Positions 45,383 to 56,802 of a stretch of DNA of 64,000 nucleotides are shown piece by piece. Within the stretch, counting starts at the first letter, position 1, and the number at the start of each line of letters is the position of its first letter. A program made the position numbers and the translations under genes. The notes beneath the pieces are model-generated. The model did not search any database, was not told the DNA's origin, and saw nothing but the letters and a program-made list of their open reading frames with translations. This DNA is from Volvox africanus. Taxonomy: Eukaryota; Chlorophyta; Chlorophyceae; Chlamydomonadales; Volvocaceae. The DNA lies in the NCBI GenBank assembly GCA_030268105.1, contig BSDZ01000078.1, forward strand, positions 372,001-436,000, written 5' to 3'.

Positions 45383-46850
45383 GTGAATCCTGATTATCCA
45401 AAAAGTCGGCCGCACGAGGTGGTAGCGACGATAGGACAGGATGGGCAAGGACGAGGATACCATGAATACTTCGATCGCGATGACTACGTTACGGTGACCC
45501 AAGTTGTGAACGCACACTTGGAGAGGAAGCTCATCGATGACATGATCAGCGACGACGAGGATGTCCTCACTGCAATCAAGCCAAACGACGACAAATTGCC
45601 TCGCGGCACCATCAAGAAATACATTTTACCAGAAGATTTGCTACAGTTTGGGGGCAACACAACGGCACGAGATTTGTGGGTGGCGCTGGCGAAGAAGCAC
45701 ATTCCCAACGTCCGCAATTTCAGGATGCAAATCCAACAACAGCTTAAGGATTTTGAGATGTTGTCAGGAGAAAGTATTGACGATTATTTCCGCCGCTTTT
45801 ATAAAATTGGCTACAAGGCCAGCCTTATTTCGATGAAGATTGAGCCTGAGGATGCGTTACTCCACCTTATCCGCGGCTTGTCATCGGACTACGACGGAGT
45901 CAAGTCCGTGCTACGCCACATGGAGAGCATCGAAAGCGTGGACCAGCTGCAGGATATGCTCAAGACCGAAGAGGGCGAGCTAAGGCTTCAGCGTAACAAG
46001 GCTCGCGAGGTGTCCCTGATGTCCCTCTCCCGTACCCATGATGGAGCCCGAGTGGGGCCCAGCCAGGGCGCTGGAGCAGGCAACGCCGACGGAGGCAGGA
46101 GTAGGAAGGCGTGCCTCTATTGCAATAAGGAGGGGCATTTCATCGCAGAATGCAGGAAGAAGGCAAATGATGAGCAGCGGGGGATTTGGAGGCCGGCGTT
46201 GAAGGGATTGCGGCAGAAGCCCCGAAACCCGCCGGCATTAGCAGCTCCACCGCCGGCGCCGCCTCCAGTGGCGCCCGTGGCCCAACCCCCAGCCGCCGCA
46301 CAGGCAGCGGCTCCCCCACGGCCAGCACAAGGCCAACGGAGACAGCTGATCGCCCGGGTATACTCTTCCCAGCAGGACGACTGGGAGCGGGAGTTGTGGC
46401 TGTTCGACACTGGAGCAGAAGTCCATGTCACTGGAGACAAGGACAAGCTCCGGAACTATCAGCATTGTGGTTCAGATTGTAAAGTGTGGTTAAAAACAGC
46501 GAATGGAAGCGTGGTACGCCCGGAGGGCCATGGGCGGGTCATGTTCCGCTCCTCTTGTTTTGAGACAGATGTCGAGGTAGACGTGTACCATGCACCGGGG
46601 ATCATGGGTCATATTCTGTCTTTGAAGGCGTTAGAGGGCAGTTTTGGACCGAATGTGGTTCCCCAGTTCTCAGGGGTCTTGCCACACGTGGAGATTGGTG
46701 GGGCACCCGCGATTGAGTTGGAGAAGATCGATGGGTTGTTCTATGCTGAGGACTCCAGCTACGACAGCTGGATGGGTCGGTATGGGTCCGACAGGTGCTT
46801 AAGTGGTAAGAAGGTCCGTGAGGAATTGAGGAAGTCAAGCTTGCCATCAC
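45383..46850 (+). CDS. Copia E gag and protease
   Basis: Open frame from about 45383 (first sense codons right after the PBS; MNPDYPK is not certain as start). Gag helices (RDLWVALAKKHIPNVRNF, SIDDYFRRFYKIGYKASL, LRGLSSDYDGVKSVL-like) are followed by a standard zinc knuckle CLYCNKEGHFIAEC, a Pro/Ala-rich linker and protease with LWLFDTGAEVHVTGDKD. Near 46830-46850 the sense passes to another frame, which continues as integrase. No clear slippery heptamer is seen at the change, so an indel is favoured over programmed frameshifting. Confidence 0.85.
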
Positions 46851-47880
46851 GAAGCAGGATTCCAATCTTGGCGTTCTTTGGCATAAACGGTACGGACATT
46901 TGGGTTTTGACGCCCTGGCCAAGGTGGCCAGCAGTGATATGGTCACGGGTTTCGGTGCAAGTGTGGATGATGTGGTGGCTGCGAAGGGGCAGTTCTGTAA
47001 GCCCTGCGCCGAGGGCAAGCAGACACGGCAGCCGCACCCATCAACCGGCAATGTTACGAGTAAGAGGCTCGATTTGGTGCATATGGACCTTTGCGGTCCA
47101 TTGCCAGTGAAGTCGTGGAATAATGCGAAGTATTGGGTCACGTTCTACGATGATTGCACGAAGTTTTCGGAGGTGCGGTGTATCACTGACAAGACCGTGG
47201 TTCCTGAGACGGTGAAGGAGGTGATAAAGTTGTGGGAGCGGCAGACTGGTGACAAGGTCCGCCGCATCCACACTGACCGTGGCTTAGAGTACGTAAATGA
47301 AGAACTGGCTAGCACTTTCCATGGGAAGACGGCGCCGTACACACCACAGCAGAATGGCGCCGCGGAGCGTTTGAATCGCACTCTAGAGGAGTGTGTGCGC
47401 ACCATGTTGGCCAATTCAGGTTTGCCGCAGGAAATGTGGAGTGAGGCTGTTATTACGGCCAATACTCTTCGCAACATATCTCCCACGAAGGGCAGCAATC
47501 TCACGCCTTGGGAGCGGTTCATTGGTGAAAAACCGGACGTGTCGAAGTTGAGGGTTTTTGGCTGCCCTGCATACGTCATGATTCCTAAGCAGCAGCGCCA
47601 TAAGCTGGATCCCGTGAGCGTGCCGGGCCAGTTTGTGGGTTACGCACCAGGCATGAGTGCATGGCGGGTGTGGATACCGAAGGATAGGCGTGTCCGCATC
47701 AGTTGTGATGTTAAGTTTGATGAGTGGGGCGTTCGTGGGAGCATGGAGTTCGACGCCTCAGAATCGGAGGAGGAGGATGTCTCTGGGTCCGATCCCGAGG
47801 CTGATGAGGGCAACGAAATACAGGAGGAGTCGCCGCCGGAGCAACCCCGGAACCAGCACCCCAGCCGGAACCGGAGTTAG
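46851..47880 (+). CDS. Copia E integrase (partial polyprotein)
   Basis: Frame opens with QDSNLGVLWHKRYGHLGFDA, the H-H part of the integrase finger; the C-C part is CKPCAEGKQ. The catalytic triad is visible in VHMDLCGPL, RIHTDRGLEYVNE and QQNGAAERLNRTLEE. A typical copia tail follows (KLRVFGCPAYVMIP, GQFVGYAPG) with an acidic Ser/Glu linker. It ends at TAG 47878-47880 because of a one-base change in a CCCC run near 47840-47850. The RT frame would otherwise follow directly (PEPELDVPIALRK). Confidence 0.87.
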
Positions 47881-49606
47881 ACGTTCCAATTGCATTACGT
47901 AAATCGCAGCGTCAAAATACCAAGTACGCTAAGTCGATTTTAGGGGTAAACGTGGATATCCCCGCTACGTATGAAGAAGCAATTGCATCACCCTTGTTTG
48001 ATTTCTGGATTGAGGCGATGGAGGAGGAGTTTGCTTCGCTGCAGGAAAAGGGCACCTGGTCGCTGGTTGAGAAGCCGGCGGACAAGCGAGCCCTAGGCGT
48101 TAAGTGGGTTTACTCAGTGAAGTTGGATAAGCATGGGGTCGTTGAGCGTTTCAAGGCGCGCCTCGTGGTGAAAGGATTCATGCAGCGTGAAGGTGTGGAC
48201 TTTGAAGAGGTCTTTGCACCAGTTAGCAAGCATTCCACTCTGCGTGTTTTCTTAGCCATGGTAGCTGCGGACGACATGGAGCTACACCAGCTTGATGTGA
48301 AAACGGCTTTCCTAAATGGAGACCTGGAGGAGGAAATCTGTTGGAATGTGAGCAACACTCATATACGAAAGAATGTCAGAGCAAGTAATACGGCCCACGA
48401 GGGGCCGGGCGCTTTGCTGACTTCAACAAAATCTACACCGTGCAGCCCCCAGGCTTTGAGAGTGGTGGTCCAGGCCTCGTCTGTCGTTTGCACAAAGCGT
48501 TGTACGGCTTGCACCAGGCCTCGCGCGCCTGGAACAAGACCTTGCATGAGAAGTTGATTCAGATGGGTTTTGAGGTGTCCAATGCGGACCCAAGCCTATA
48601 CATACGTCGTGATCTAGATGGTCAGATATGCACGTACTTGTTAGTGTACGTAGATGACGTATTAATTGCATCTCACGATGAGCAGACCGTTTTGGAGGTG
48701 AAAGAGGAGATCAAGCAGTTGTATGAATGCCGTGACATGGGGGAAGCGGAGGTGTTTTTGGGTTTAGTCATCAAGCGGGACCGTGAGACCCGCACCCTCA
48801 CAGTGTCGCAGGAGCACATGATCCATGAGCTGATCGAGCGGTATGGCATGGTTAATGCAGATCCAAGATTCATTCCCATGAGCCCGGGGACGATCCTGAT
48901 GCGGGATGCTGACGGGGAAGTTTTGGATCGCTCGCAATATCCGTACATTGAGCTGGTAGGCAGCTTGATGTACATCACAAATTGCACCCGGTCTGACATT
49001 GCACAAGCCGTGGGAGTCCTCACACGCCACATGTCAGCACCCACTGAGCAGCACTGGAGAGCTGCGAAGGCGGTAGTTCGCTTCTTGCTGGCAACACCTC
49101 AGTGCGGCATCGTTTTTGGTGGCGAACGTGTTGAAGAAGGTTTAATTGGTTATACAGATTCAGATTATGCAGGATGCATTGAGAGCCGCAAGTCAACTGG
49201 TGGTTACGTTTTCACTTTGCATGGAGGCTCAGTGAGTTGGTCGAGCAGGCTACAGTGTACAGTTACGAGTTCGACCATGGAAGCAGAATACGTGGCGGCA
49301 TCGGAGGCTACCAAGGAGGCACTCTGGCTACGTCTTCTGCTCTCGGAGTTGGGTTACTCGTTGCGTCCGACCACCATCAACTGTGATAGCCAGTCAGCGA
49401 TTAAGATCACGAAGAACCCAGTAATTTCAGGAAAATCAAAGCACATTGCTGTGCGATATCACATGGTTCGTGAGCAAGTGGCACGTGGAGCGGTGGTCAT
49501 GGAGGACTGTCGCAGCGACGACATGGTGGCGGATATCTTGACGAAGCCGCTGCCGTTGGAGAATTTTGCAAAGCACCAGAAGAGCATGGGTGTGTGCAAG
49601 ATCTGA
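47881..49606 (+). pseudogene. Copia E reverse transcriptase and RNase H, interrupted
   Basis: RT begins IPATYEEAIASPLFDFWIEA and continues with GTWSLVEKPADKRALGVKWV, ARLVVKGFMQREGVDFEEVF and HQLDVKTAFLNGDLEEEI. At 48340 an 89-bp insertion plus a 5-base duplication shifts the frame. The RT resumes (PPGFESGGPGLVCRLHKALY) with the catalytic YVDDVLIASHDE, and RNase H follows (TDSDYAGCIESRKSTGGYVF, TSSTMEAEYVAASEATKEAL, the KHIAVRYHMVREQV and ADILTKPLP ends). Stop at 49604-49606. Apart from the insertion, all catalytic motifs are there. Confidence 0.9.
48340..48428 (+). mobile_element. 89-bp mini-insertion with LTR-like ends
   Basis: 89 bases with ends TGTTGGAATG and CTTCAACA, flanked by AAATC on both sides (48335-48339 and 48429-48433). 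Its first nine bases match the start of the copia LTR (TGTTGGAAT), but the rest does not. Inside is a hairpin CGGCCC-ACGA-GGGGCCG within a longer imperfect stem (GTCAGAGCAAG with CTTTGCTGAC). No coding capacity. Confidence 0.75.
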
Positions 49607-49617
49607 CCGCGTGGGAG

Positions 49618-49779
49618 TGTTGGAATTTGGCTTTACGAGTTCGGTCAGACTTGCCTTTATGATGTTTTTGGTTAGAAGTCGTTTGTGTACGACTGACTAT
49701 ATCGGTCTCTTGTTCCTTGCCTTGAGAGCCTAGAATCTCTTGTAACATGTAAGCGATAATACACACGAAAAGTCCAATA
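49618..49779 (+). repeat. 3' LTR of copia element E
   Basis: 162 bp, two differences from the 5' copy. Confidence 0.9.
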
Positions 49780-49784
49780 CATCC

Positions 49785-49959
49785 ATTGCATCGCTTCTGT
49801 CTGTATTATTGGAAGTTATATCTCTCCTTACCTTGAAGTCTTCCGCTGTCTCTGTTTGCTCTCGATTGCCTTGCTGTACTTGCAAGTGCTCACACATTGG
49901 TATCAAAAGTCTTCAGACGCGCAGATATCTATGAGCAAACCCGAAGGAGAGGTACAACA
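49785..49959 (+). repeat. Truncated LTR H, right part
   Basis: Continuation of LTR H after copia E, ending GAGGTACAACA. It then abuts gypsy pol of another family, so LTR H itself was an insertion in element I. Confidence 0.8.
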
Positions 49960-50641
49960 TGGCGGGAGATGGAAGTAAATATCCCTGCGGCTAAAACCTT
50001 TGCCAAGTCGTTCCTATCCTGCATGACAGACGCGAAGGCATGTTTGGATGCAGCGCAACAACGGACGACGGACTACTATAATAAATCCAAACCAGACGTA
50101 ACATTTTCGGTGGGACAAATGGTTTTACTGAGCACTAAGAACCTATATTCGCTGGCCGACAGTTCCCAAAAATTACTACCTCGCTGGATTGGTCCATATC
50201 CCGTTGTTCGCATGGTAGGAAATGTAGCTGTGGAGCTATCCCTACCCTCTGACATGAATATTCACCCCACGTTTCATATATCTCTCATTCACCCTTATCG
50301 CGGTACAGCACCCGTTACAAATAACACCAATGCCCCGGCAGTAATGGACCCCGGTCCCGAGATCTGGATCACAGGGAAGCAAAAGGTGTACGATGTGGAA
50401 CGGATACTGAATTATCGGGTTCGACGTGTAGGTCGACAGCGACGTAAACAAACGGTGCACAAGTACCTGGTCAAATGGACTGGCTATTCTAGCGAGCACT
50501 AATCATGGGAGCCGACGTGCAATTTCTCGCCAGATATGAAGCCCCTATTAGAGGAAGCTCATCTACGTGCCACACAGACCCAATGATCTCTGCAGTCGAT
50601 GCTGTACAATGCAGCGAGGACGCTGCATACGGGAGGGGGGA
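49960..50641 (+). pseudogene. Element I: 3' end of B-family gypsy pol
   Basis: Plus-strand pol remnant of the B family. Integrase C-terminus (MEVNIPAAKTFAKSFLSCM, NLYSLADSSQKLLPRWIGPY), then a chromodomain (VYDVERILNYRV, HKYLVKWTGYSSEH) cut by a TAA at 50500-50502 where relatives have Asn. The polypurine tract GGGAGGGGGGATAG follows near 50630. Confidence 0.82.
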
Positions 50642-51451
50642 TAGTCCTTGTACGCCGGTTCGATCACCGTTTATGCCGAAGTAGGCTGCAATCCATTCGA
50701 GCACTACTGAGCATGATATAATCAAATTAGCATGATATATTCAAGTATATCTAGCTAATGAAGCACGTTGCATTATCATGGCGCTGTTGGTCAACATGTT
50801 TGCCTCGAGGCTGATACCAATGCGTGAACCCACTATTGGCATAATACATCACGTAATAATATTTCAAATATTATTACCTCATCCGTGTCATAAACCGTAC
50901 GCGTATGCAGGAACGCGACAATCGCGATGGTTGGGTCGGCAACCGAATATCGATATTCGGACCTCCGCATATTGCATACATTGCATCCATTAATATCACG
51001 GATTAAGCGATATTCAGAACAGTGCTATGAAAGTACTCACACTTGAGATCGAAATCCAGTGAGACTTGTACTGCACATTGGTATCGTGAACGTGATAGGT
51101 GCGAGGACGGCCGCCTAGAGACCGAAGTCAGCTCGACGCTACTTTGGATTAAGTACTCGTGTACTTAACAAAATCTTATTCTCGTATATACGTTTTACTC
51201 ATTTATATTTGGCCTGAGCTATTCTAGCATACCATCTTCAGCCGGATGATGAACATTGCCCGCGGGGTCTGACGGCAGACTATCACTCTGTAATTGAAGA
51301 CTATTGTAAGTTGGATCTTTCCTTGTTGCTGAGTCTTCCACTGTCACATTACTCGCATTGAATTGCCTTGCTGTTCGTAAGCACGATGCACGCGTAGCTA
51401 ACACCCAGACGTGCAGATTCAGTGCATGATTGAAGAAGGAAGGATACAACA
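50642..51451 (+). repeat. 3' LTR of element I
   Basis: About 810 bp, mutated start (TCCTTGTACGCC for TGTTGTACGCC), end GGATACAACA. Its right part (from about 50960) is homologous to the end of every unit of the following tandem array, so it is the likely seed of that array. Confidence 0.8.
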
Positions 51452-51779
51452 CGTGCATCGATATTAGCCTCGAGTCAAACATGTTGACCGACAGCGCGAT
51501 GTCGTGAATGATAATGCGACATGCTATATTAGCAAGATATATCCGAATATATCATGCTAACTACTCACATCATGCTCAGTGATGCTCAAATGAATTGAAG
51601 CCTACTTTGACATAAGCGGTGATCGAACCAGTGTACAACACATATTGCATACGTTGCATCCATTAATATCATGGATTACGCGATATTTAGGACAGTGTTA
51701 TGATAGTACTCACACTTGAGATTGGAATCCAGTGAGACTTGTACTGCACACCTGTATCGCGAGCGTGATAGGTGCAAGG

Positions 51780-52591
51780 TGTTGTATTACGGTTCAATTA
51801 TCGCCTATACGTAGGTCAATGCGACTCTACAAGGTGATAAGCGAACTTAATAAATGCATACTAGTTATACATATATTTGCATATGTTTAGCTAGTTTGAC
51901 GTCATGAATTGCGACCTGCCACATCACTGATACACCTAAGATACGAATGCTCAGAGAAGCATAGGCGCGTTGCATAATTATGACATGAGCTGTTAAGTAA
52001 TAATATTTGCTATATTATTACTCCATCGCTGGCATGCGTAATGTGTGAGTGTGACAAGCATCTAAGTCGCAGTGGTCGATCGGCAACCGGATATCGCTAT
52101 TTGGACTCTTGCATCTTGCGGACGCCATGAAGGCTTAATTGTCAGAATACGCAGATATCGAAGCCCTGCGTTAGGGTTTATCACGCTTAGGATTGACCTC
52201 CTAGTGTGAGTTGTACTGCATATCGATATCACGCGTATAATAGATGCAAGGACGGCCATGTAGAGCAGAACATCTTCATATGCTATCGGAACACACCTGT
52301 GTTCACCTGAACTATTGCTATTTGCTCTGCTATTTCGGCCCGAGCTAAGCCCGAGCTTCGCCATTCGCTATTTGCCAATCGCCGTATGATGATCGCCGCC
52401 CGCTGGGTCTGATGGCCGATCATACCATTGCATCCTATCATCATTGTAAGTTACATCTTTCCTCTTTCTCAAGTCTTCCGCTGTCTCTTGCTGCTTCCAA
52501 GTGCTTTGTTGTACTTGCAAGTGCTTCGTGCTATTGTCTAAGCCCCAGACGTGCAGACAATTTATGGGCAAAACTGAGGAGAGATACAACA
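51780..52591 (+). repeat. Full-length LTR of a third family (first array unit)
   Basis: 812 bp, ends TGTTGTATTACGG and GAGATACAACA. It sits in another LTR with near-duplicate flanks CAAGG (51775-51779) and CGAGG (52592-52596), i.e. a solo LTR insertion. It is repeated in every later unit of the array. Confidence 0.8.
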
Positions 52592-52940
52592 CGAGGACGG
52601 CCGCCTAGAGACCGAAGTCGGCTCGAAGCTACTTTGGATTAAGTACCCACGTGCTTAACTCAATCTGATTCCCATACATACATTTTACTTATTTATATTC
52701 GGCCTGAGCTATTTTGGCATATCATTTCCAGCCGTATGATGGATGCTTCCCACGGGGTCTGACGGCAGACTTCTATTCAGTAATTGAAGATCATTGTAAG
52801 GTGAATCTTTCCTTGTTGATAAGTCTTCCGCTGTCACATTACTCGCATTGAATCGCCTTGCTGTTCGTAAGCATGATGCACGTGTAGCTAACACTCAGAC
52901 GTGCAGATTCAGTGCATGATTATAGAAGGAAGTATACAAC

Positions 52941-53074
52941 AAACGGGGGTAAGAGCAAGCAGCTCCTTGTAGGATGATCTGCTGCACACTGAAGGCAAGC
53001 TCCCACTTGTTGCCGTTGTGCAAACTCCGCTTGTGTACATCCCCACATGGTAAGCCATCTGTTCTGCATTTGTT
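52941..53074 (-). pseudogene. Gag zinc-knuckle scrap (first array unit)
   Basis: On the minus strand about 44 codons read like the end of gypsy gag: CTQAEFAQRQQVGACLQCAA then DHPTRSC, a C-x2-C-x3-H-x4-C knuckle as in elements A and C, followed by LLLPPFV. LTR sequence flanks it on both sides. Copies recur about every 2264 bases, near 55205, 57469, 59733 and 61997. Confidence 0.75.
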
Positions 53075-54462
53075 GTTGTACACCGGTTCGATCACCGTTT
53101 ACACCGAAGTAGGCTGCAATCCATTTGAACACTACCGAGCATGATATAATTATATTAGCATGATATATTCGAGTATATCTAGCTATCCTTCGCATATTGC
53201 ATGCGTTGCATTCATTAATATCACGGATTACGCGATATTCAGAACAGTGCTATGAAAGTACTCACACTTGAGATCGAAATCCAGTGAGACTTGTACTGCA
53301 CATTGGTATCGTGAACGTGATAGGTGCGAGGACGGCCGCCTAGAGACCGAAGTCAGCTCGACGCTACTTTGGATTAAGTACTCGTGTACTTAACAAAATC
53401 TTATTCTCGTATATACGTTTTACTCATTTATATTCGGCCTGAGCTATTCTAGCATACCATCTTCAGCCGGATGATGAACATTGCCCGCGGGGTCTGACGG
53501 CAGACTATCACTCTGTAATTGAAGACTATTGTAAGTTGGATCTTTCCTTGTTGCTGAGTCTTCCACTGTCACATTACTCGCATTGAATTGCCTTGCTGTT
53601 CGTAAGCACGATGCACGCGTAGCTAACACCCAGACGTGCAGATTCAGTGCATGATTGAAGAAGGAAGGATACAACACGTGCATCGATATTAGCCTCGAGT
53701 CAAACATGTTGACCGACAGCGCGATGTCGTGAATGATAATGCGACATGCTATATTAGCAAGATATATCCGAATATATCATGCTAACTACTCACATCATGC
53801 TCAGTGATGCTCAAATGAATTGAAGCCTACTTTGACATAAGCGGTGATCGAACCAGTGTACAACACATATTGCATACGTTGCATCCATTAATATCATGGA
53901 TTACGCGATATTTAGGACAGTGTTATGATAGTACTCACACTTGAGATTGGAATCCAGTGAGACTTGTACTGCACACCTGTATCGCGAGCGTGATAGGTGC
54001 AAGGTGTTGTATTACGGTTCAATTATCGCCTATACGTAGGTCAATGCGACTCTACAAGGTGATAAGCGAACTTAATAAATGCATACTAGTTATACATATA
54101 TTTGCATATGTTTAGCTAGTTTGACGTCATGAATTGCGACCTGCCACATCACACTACCAGCCACATCACTGATACACCTAAGATACGAATGCTCAGAGAA
54201 GCATAGGTGCGTTGCATAATTATGACATGAGCTGTTAAGTAATAATATTTGCTATATTATTACTCCATTGCTGGCATGCGTAATGTGCGAGTGTGACAAG
54301 CATCTAAGTCGCAGTGGTCGATCGGCAACCGGATATCGCTATTTGGACTCTTGCATCTTGCGGACGCCATGAAGGCTTAATTGTCAGAATACGCAGATAT
54401 CGAAGCCCTGCGTTAGGGTTTATCACACTTAGGATTGACCTCCTAGTGTGAGTTGTACTGCA

Positions 54463-54538
54463 GATGTTCTGCCCTACATGGCCGTCCTTGCATCTACTGA
54501 GTTGTAGATGCAAGGACGGCCATGTAGAGCAGAACATC
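54463..54538. repeat. Long hairpin, unit 2
   Basis: Inverted repeat with 35-base arms (one mismatch) and a 6-base loop TGAGTT. Absent from unit 1, where ordinary LTR sequence occupies the place. Confidence 0.92.
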
Positions 54539-56726
54539 TTCATATGCTATCGGAACACACCTGTGTTCACCTGAACTATTGCTATTTGCTCTGCTATTTC
54601 GGCCCGAGCTAAGCCCGAGCTTCGCCATTCGCTATTTGCCAATCGCCGTATGATGATCGCCGCCCGCTGGGTCTGATGGCCGATCATACCATTGCATCCT
54701 ATCATCATTGTAAGTTACATCTTTCCTCTTTCTCAAGTCTTCCGCTGTCTCTTGCTGCTTCCAAGTGCTTTGTTGTACTTGCAAGTGCTTCGTGCTATTG
54801 TCTAAGCCCCAGACGTGCAGACAATTTATGGGCAAAACTGAGGAGAGATACAACACGAGGACGGCCGCCTAGAGACCGAAGTCGGCTCGAAGCTACTTTG
54901 GATTAAGTACCCACGTGCTTAACTCAATCTGATTCCCATACATACATTTTACTTATTTATATTCGGCCTGAGCTATTTTGGCATATCATTTCCAGCCGTA
55001 TGATGGATGCTTCCCACGGGGTCTGACGGCAGACTTCTATTCAGTAATTGAAGATCATTGTAAGGTGAATCTTTCCTTGTTGATAAGTCTTCCGCTGTCA
55101 CATTACTCGCATTGAATCGCCTTGCTGTTCGTAAGCATGATGCACGTGTAGCTAACACTCAGACGTGCAGATTCAGTGCATGATTATAGAAGGAAGTATA
55201 CAACAAACGGGGGTAAGAGCAAGCAGCTCCTTGTAGGATGATCTGCTGCACACTGAAGGCAAGCTCCCACTTGTTGCCGTTGTGCAAACTCCGCTTGTGT
55301 ACATCCCCACATGGTAAGCCATCTGTTCTGCATTTGTTGTTGTACACCGGTTCGATCACCGTTTACACCGAAGTAGGCTGCAATCCATTTGAACACTACC
55401 GAGCATGATATAATTATATTAGCATGATATATTCGAGTATATCTAGCTATCCTTCGCATATTGCATGCGTTGCATTCATTAATATCACGGATTACGCGAT
55501 ATTCAGAACAGTGCTATGAAAGTACTCACACTTGAGATCGAAATCCAGTGAGACTTGTACTGCACATTGGTATCGTGAACGTGATAGGTGCGAGGACGGC
55601 CGCCTAGAGACCGAAGTCAGCTCGACGCTACTTTGGATTAAGTACTCGTGTACTTAACAAAATCTTATTCTCGTATATACGTTTTACTCATTTATATTCG
55701 GCCTGAGCTATTCTAGCATACCATCTTCAGCCGGATGATGAACATTGCCCGCGGGGTCTGACGGCAGACTATCACTCTGTAATTGAAGACTATTGTAAGT
55801 TGGATCTTTCCTTGTTGCTGAGTCTTCCACTGTCACATTACTCGCATTGAATTGCCTTGCTGTTCGTAAGCACGATGCACGCGTAGCTAACACCCAGACG
55901 TGCAGATTCAGTGCATGATTGAAGAAGGAAGGATACAACACGTGCATCGATATTAGCCTCGAGTCAAACATGTTGACCGACAGCGCGATGTCGTGAATGA
56001 TAATTCGACATGCTATATTAGCAAGATATATCCGAATATATCATGCTAACTACTCACATCATGCTCAGTGATGCTCAAATGAATTGAAGCCTACTTTGAC
56101 ATAAGCGGTGATCGAACCAGTGTACAACACATATTGCATACGTTGCATCCATTAATATCATGGATTACGCGATATTTAGGACAGTGTTATGATAGTACTC
56201 ACACTTGAGATTGGAATCCAGTGAGACTTGTACTGCACACCTGTATCGCGAGCGTGATAGGTGCAAGGTGTTGTATTACGGTTCAATTATCGCCTATACG
56301 TAGGTCAATGCGACTCTACAAGGTGATAAGCGAACTTAATAAATGCATACTAGTTATACATATATTTGCATATGTTTAGCTAGTTTGACGTCATGAATTG
56401 CGACCTGCCACATCACACTACCAGCCACATCACTGATACACCTAAGATACGAATGCTCAGAGAAGCATAGGTGCGTTGCATAATTATGACATGAGCTGTT
56501 AAGTAATAATATTTGCTATATTATTACTCCATTGCTGGCATGCGTAATGTGCGAGTGTGACAAGCATCTAAGTCGCAGTGGTCGATCGGCAACCGGATAT
56601 CGCTATTTGGACTCTTGCATCTTGCGGACGCCATGAAGGCTTAATTGTCAGAATACGCAGATATCGAAGCCCTGCGTTAGGGTTTATCACACTTAGGATT
56701 GACCTTCTAGTGTGAGTTGTACTGCA

Positions 56727-56802
56727 GATGTTCTGCCCTACATGGCCGTCCTTGCATCTACTGAGTTGTAGATGCAAGGACGGCCATGTAGAGCAGAACA
56801 TC
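56727..56802. repeat. Long hairpin, unit 3
   Basis: Same 35-base-arm hairpin as at 54463. Confidence 0.92.

Larger units (their letters stand above)
45190..49779 (+). mobile_element. Element E: Ty1/copia retrotransposon
   Basis: 4590 bp with 162-bp LTRs (45190-45351 and 49618-49779) that differ at two positions. Target duplication CATCC at 45185-45189 and 49780-49784. Order: LTR, half-tRNA PBS, gag, protease, integrase, RT, RNase H, LTR, with integrase before RT as in copia. Two single-base frame shifts and an 89-bp insertion break the polyprotein. Inserted in an old chromovirus LTR. Short LTRs recall Osser of Volvox, but family identity was not tested. Confidence 0.92.

Noticed and set aside
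46830..46860. Programmed frameshift in copia E between protease and integrase
   Set aside because: No slippery heptamer is visible and a second independent shift exists near 47845, so indel decay is simpler.
48340..48428. Intron in copia RT
   Set aside because: Ends are TG...CA, not GT...AG, and a 5-base target duplication flanks it.
20758..51451. F and I as two halves of one gypsy element
   Set aside because: Their LTRs look about 15% diverged and their outer flanks (GTCCT, CGTGC) do not match.
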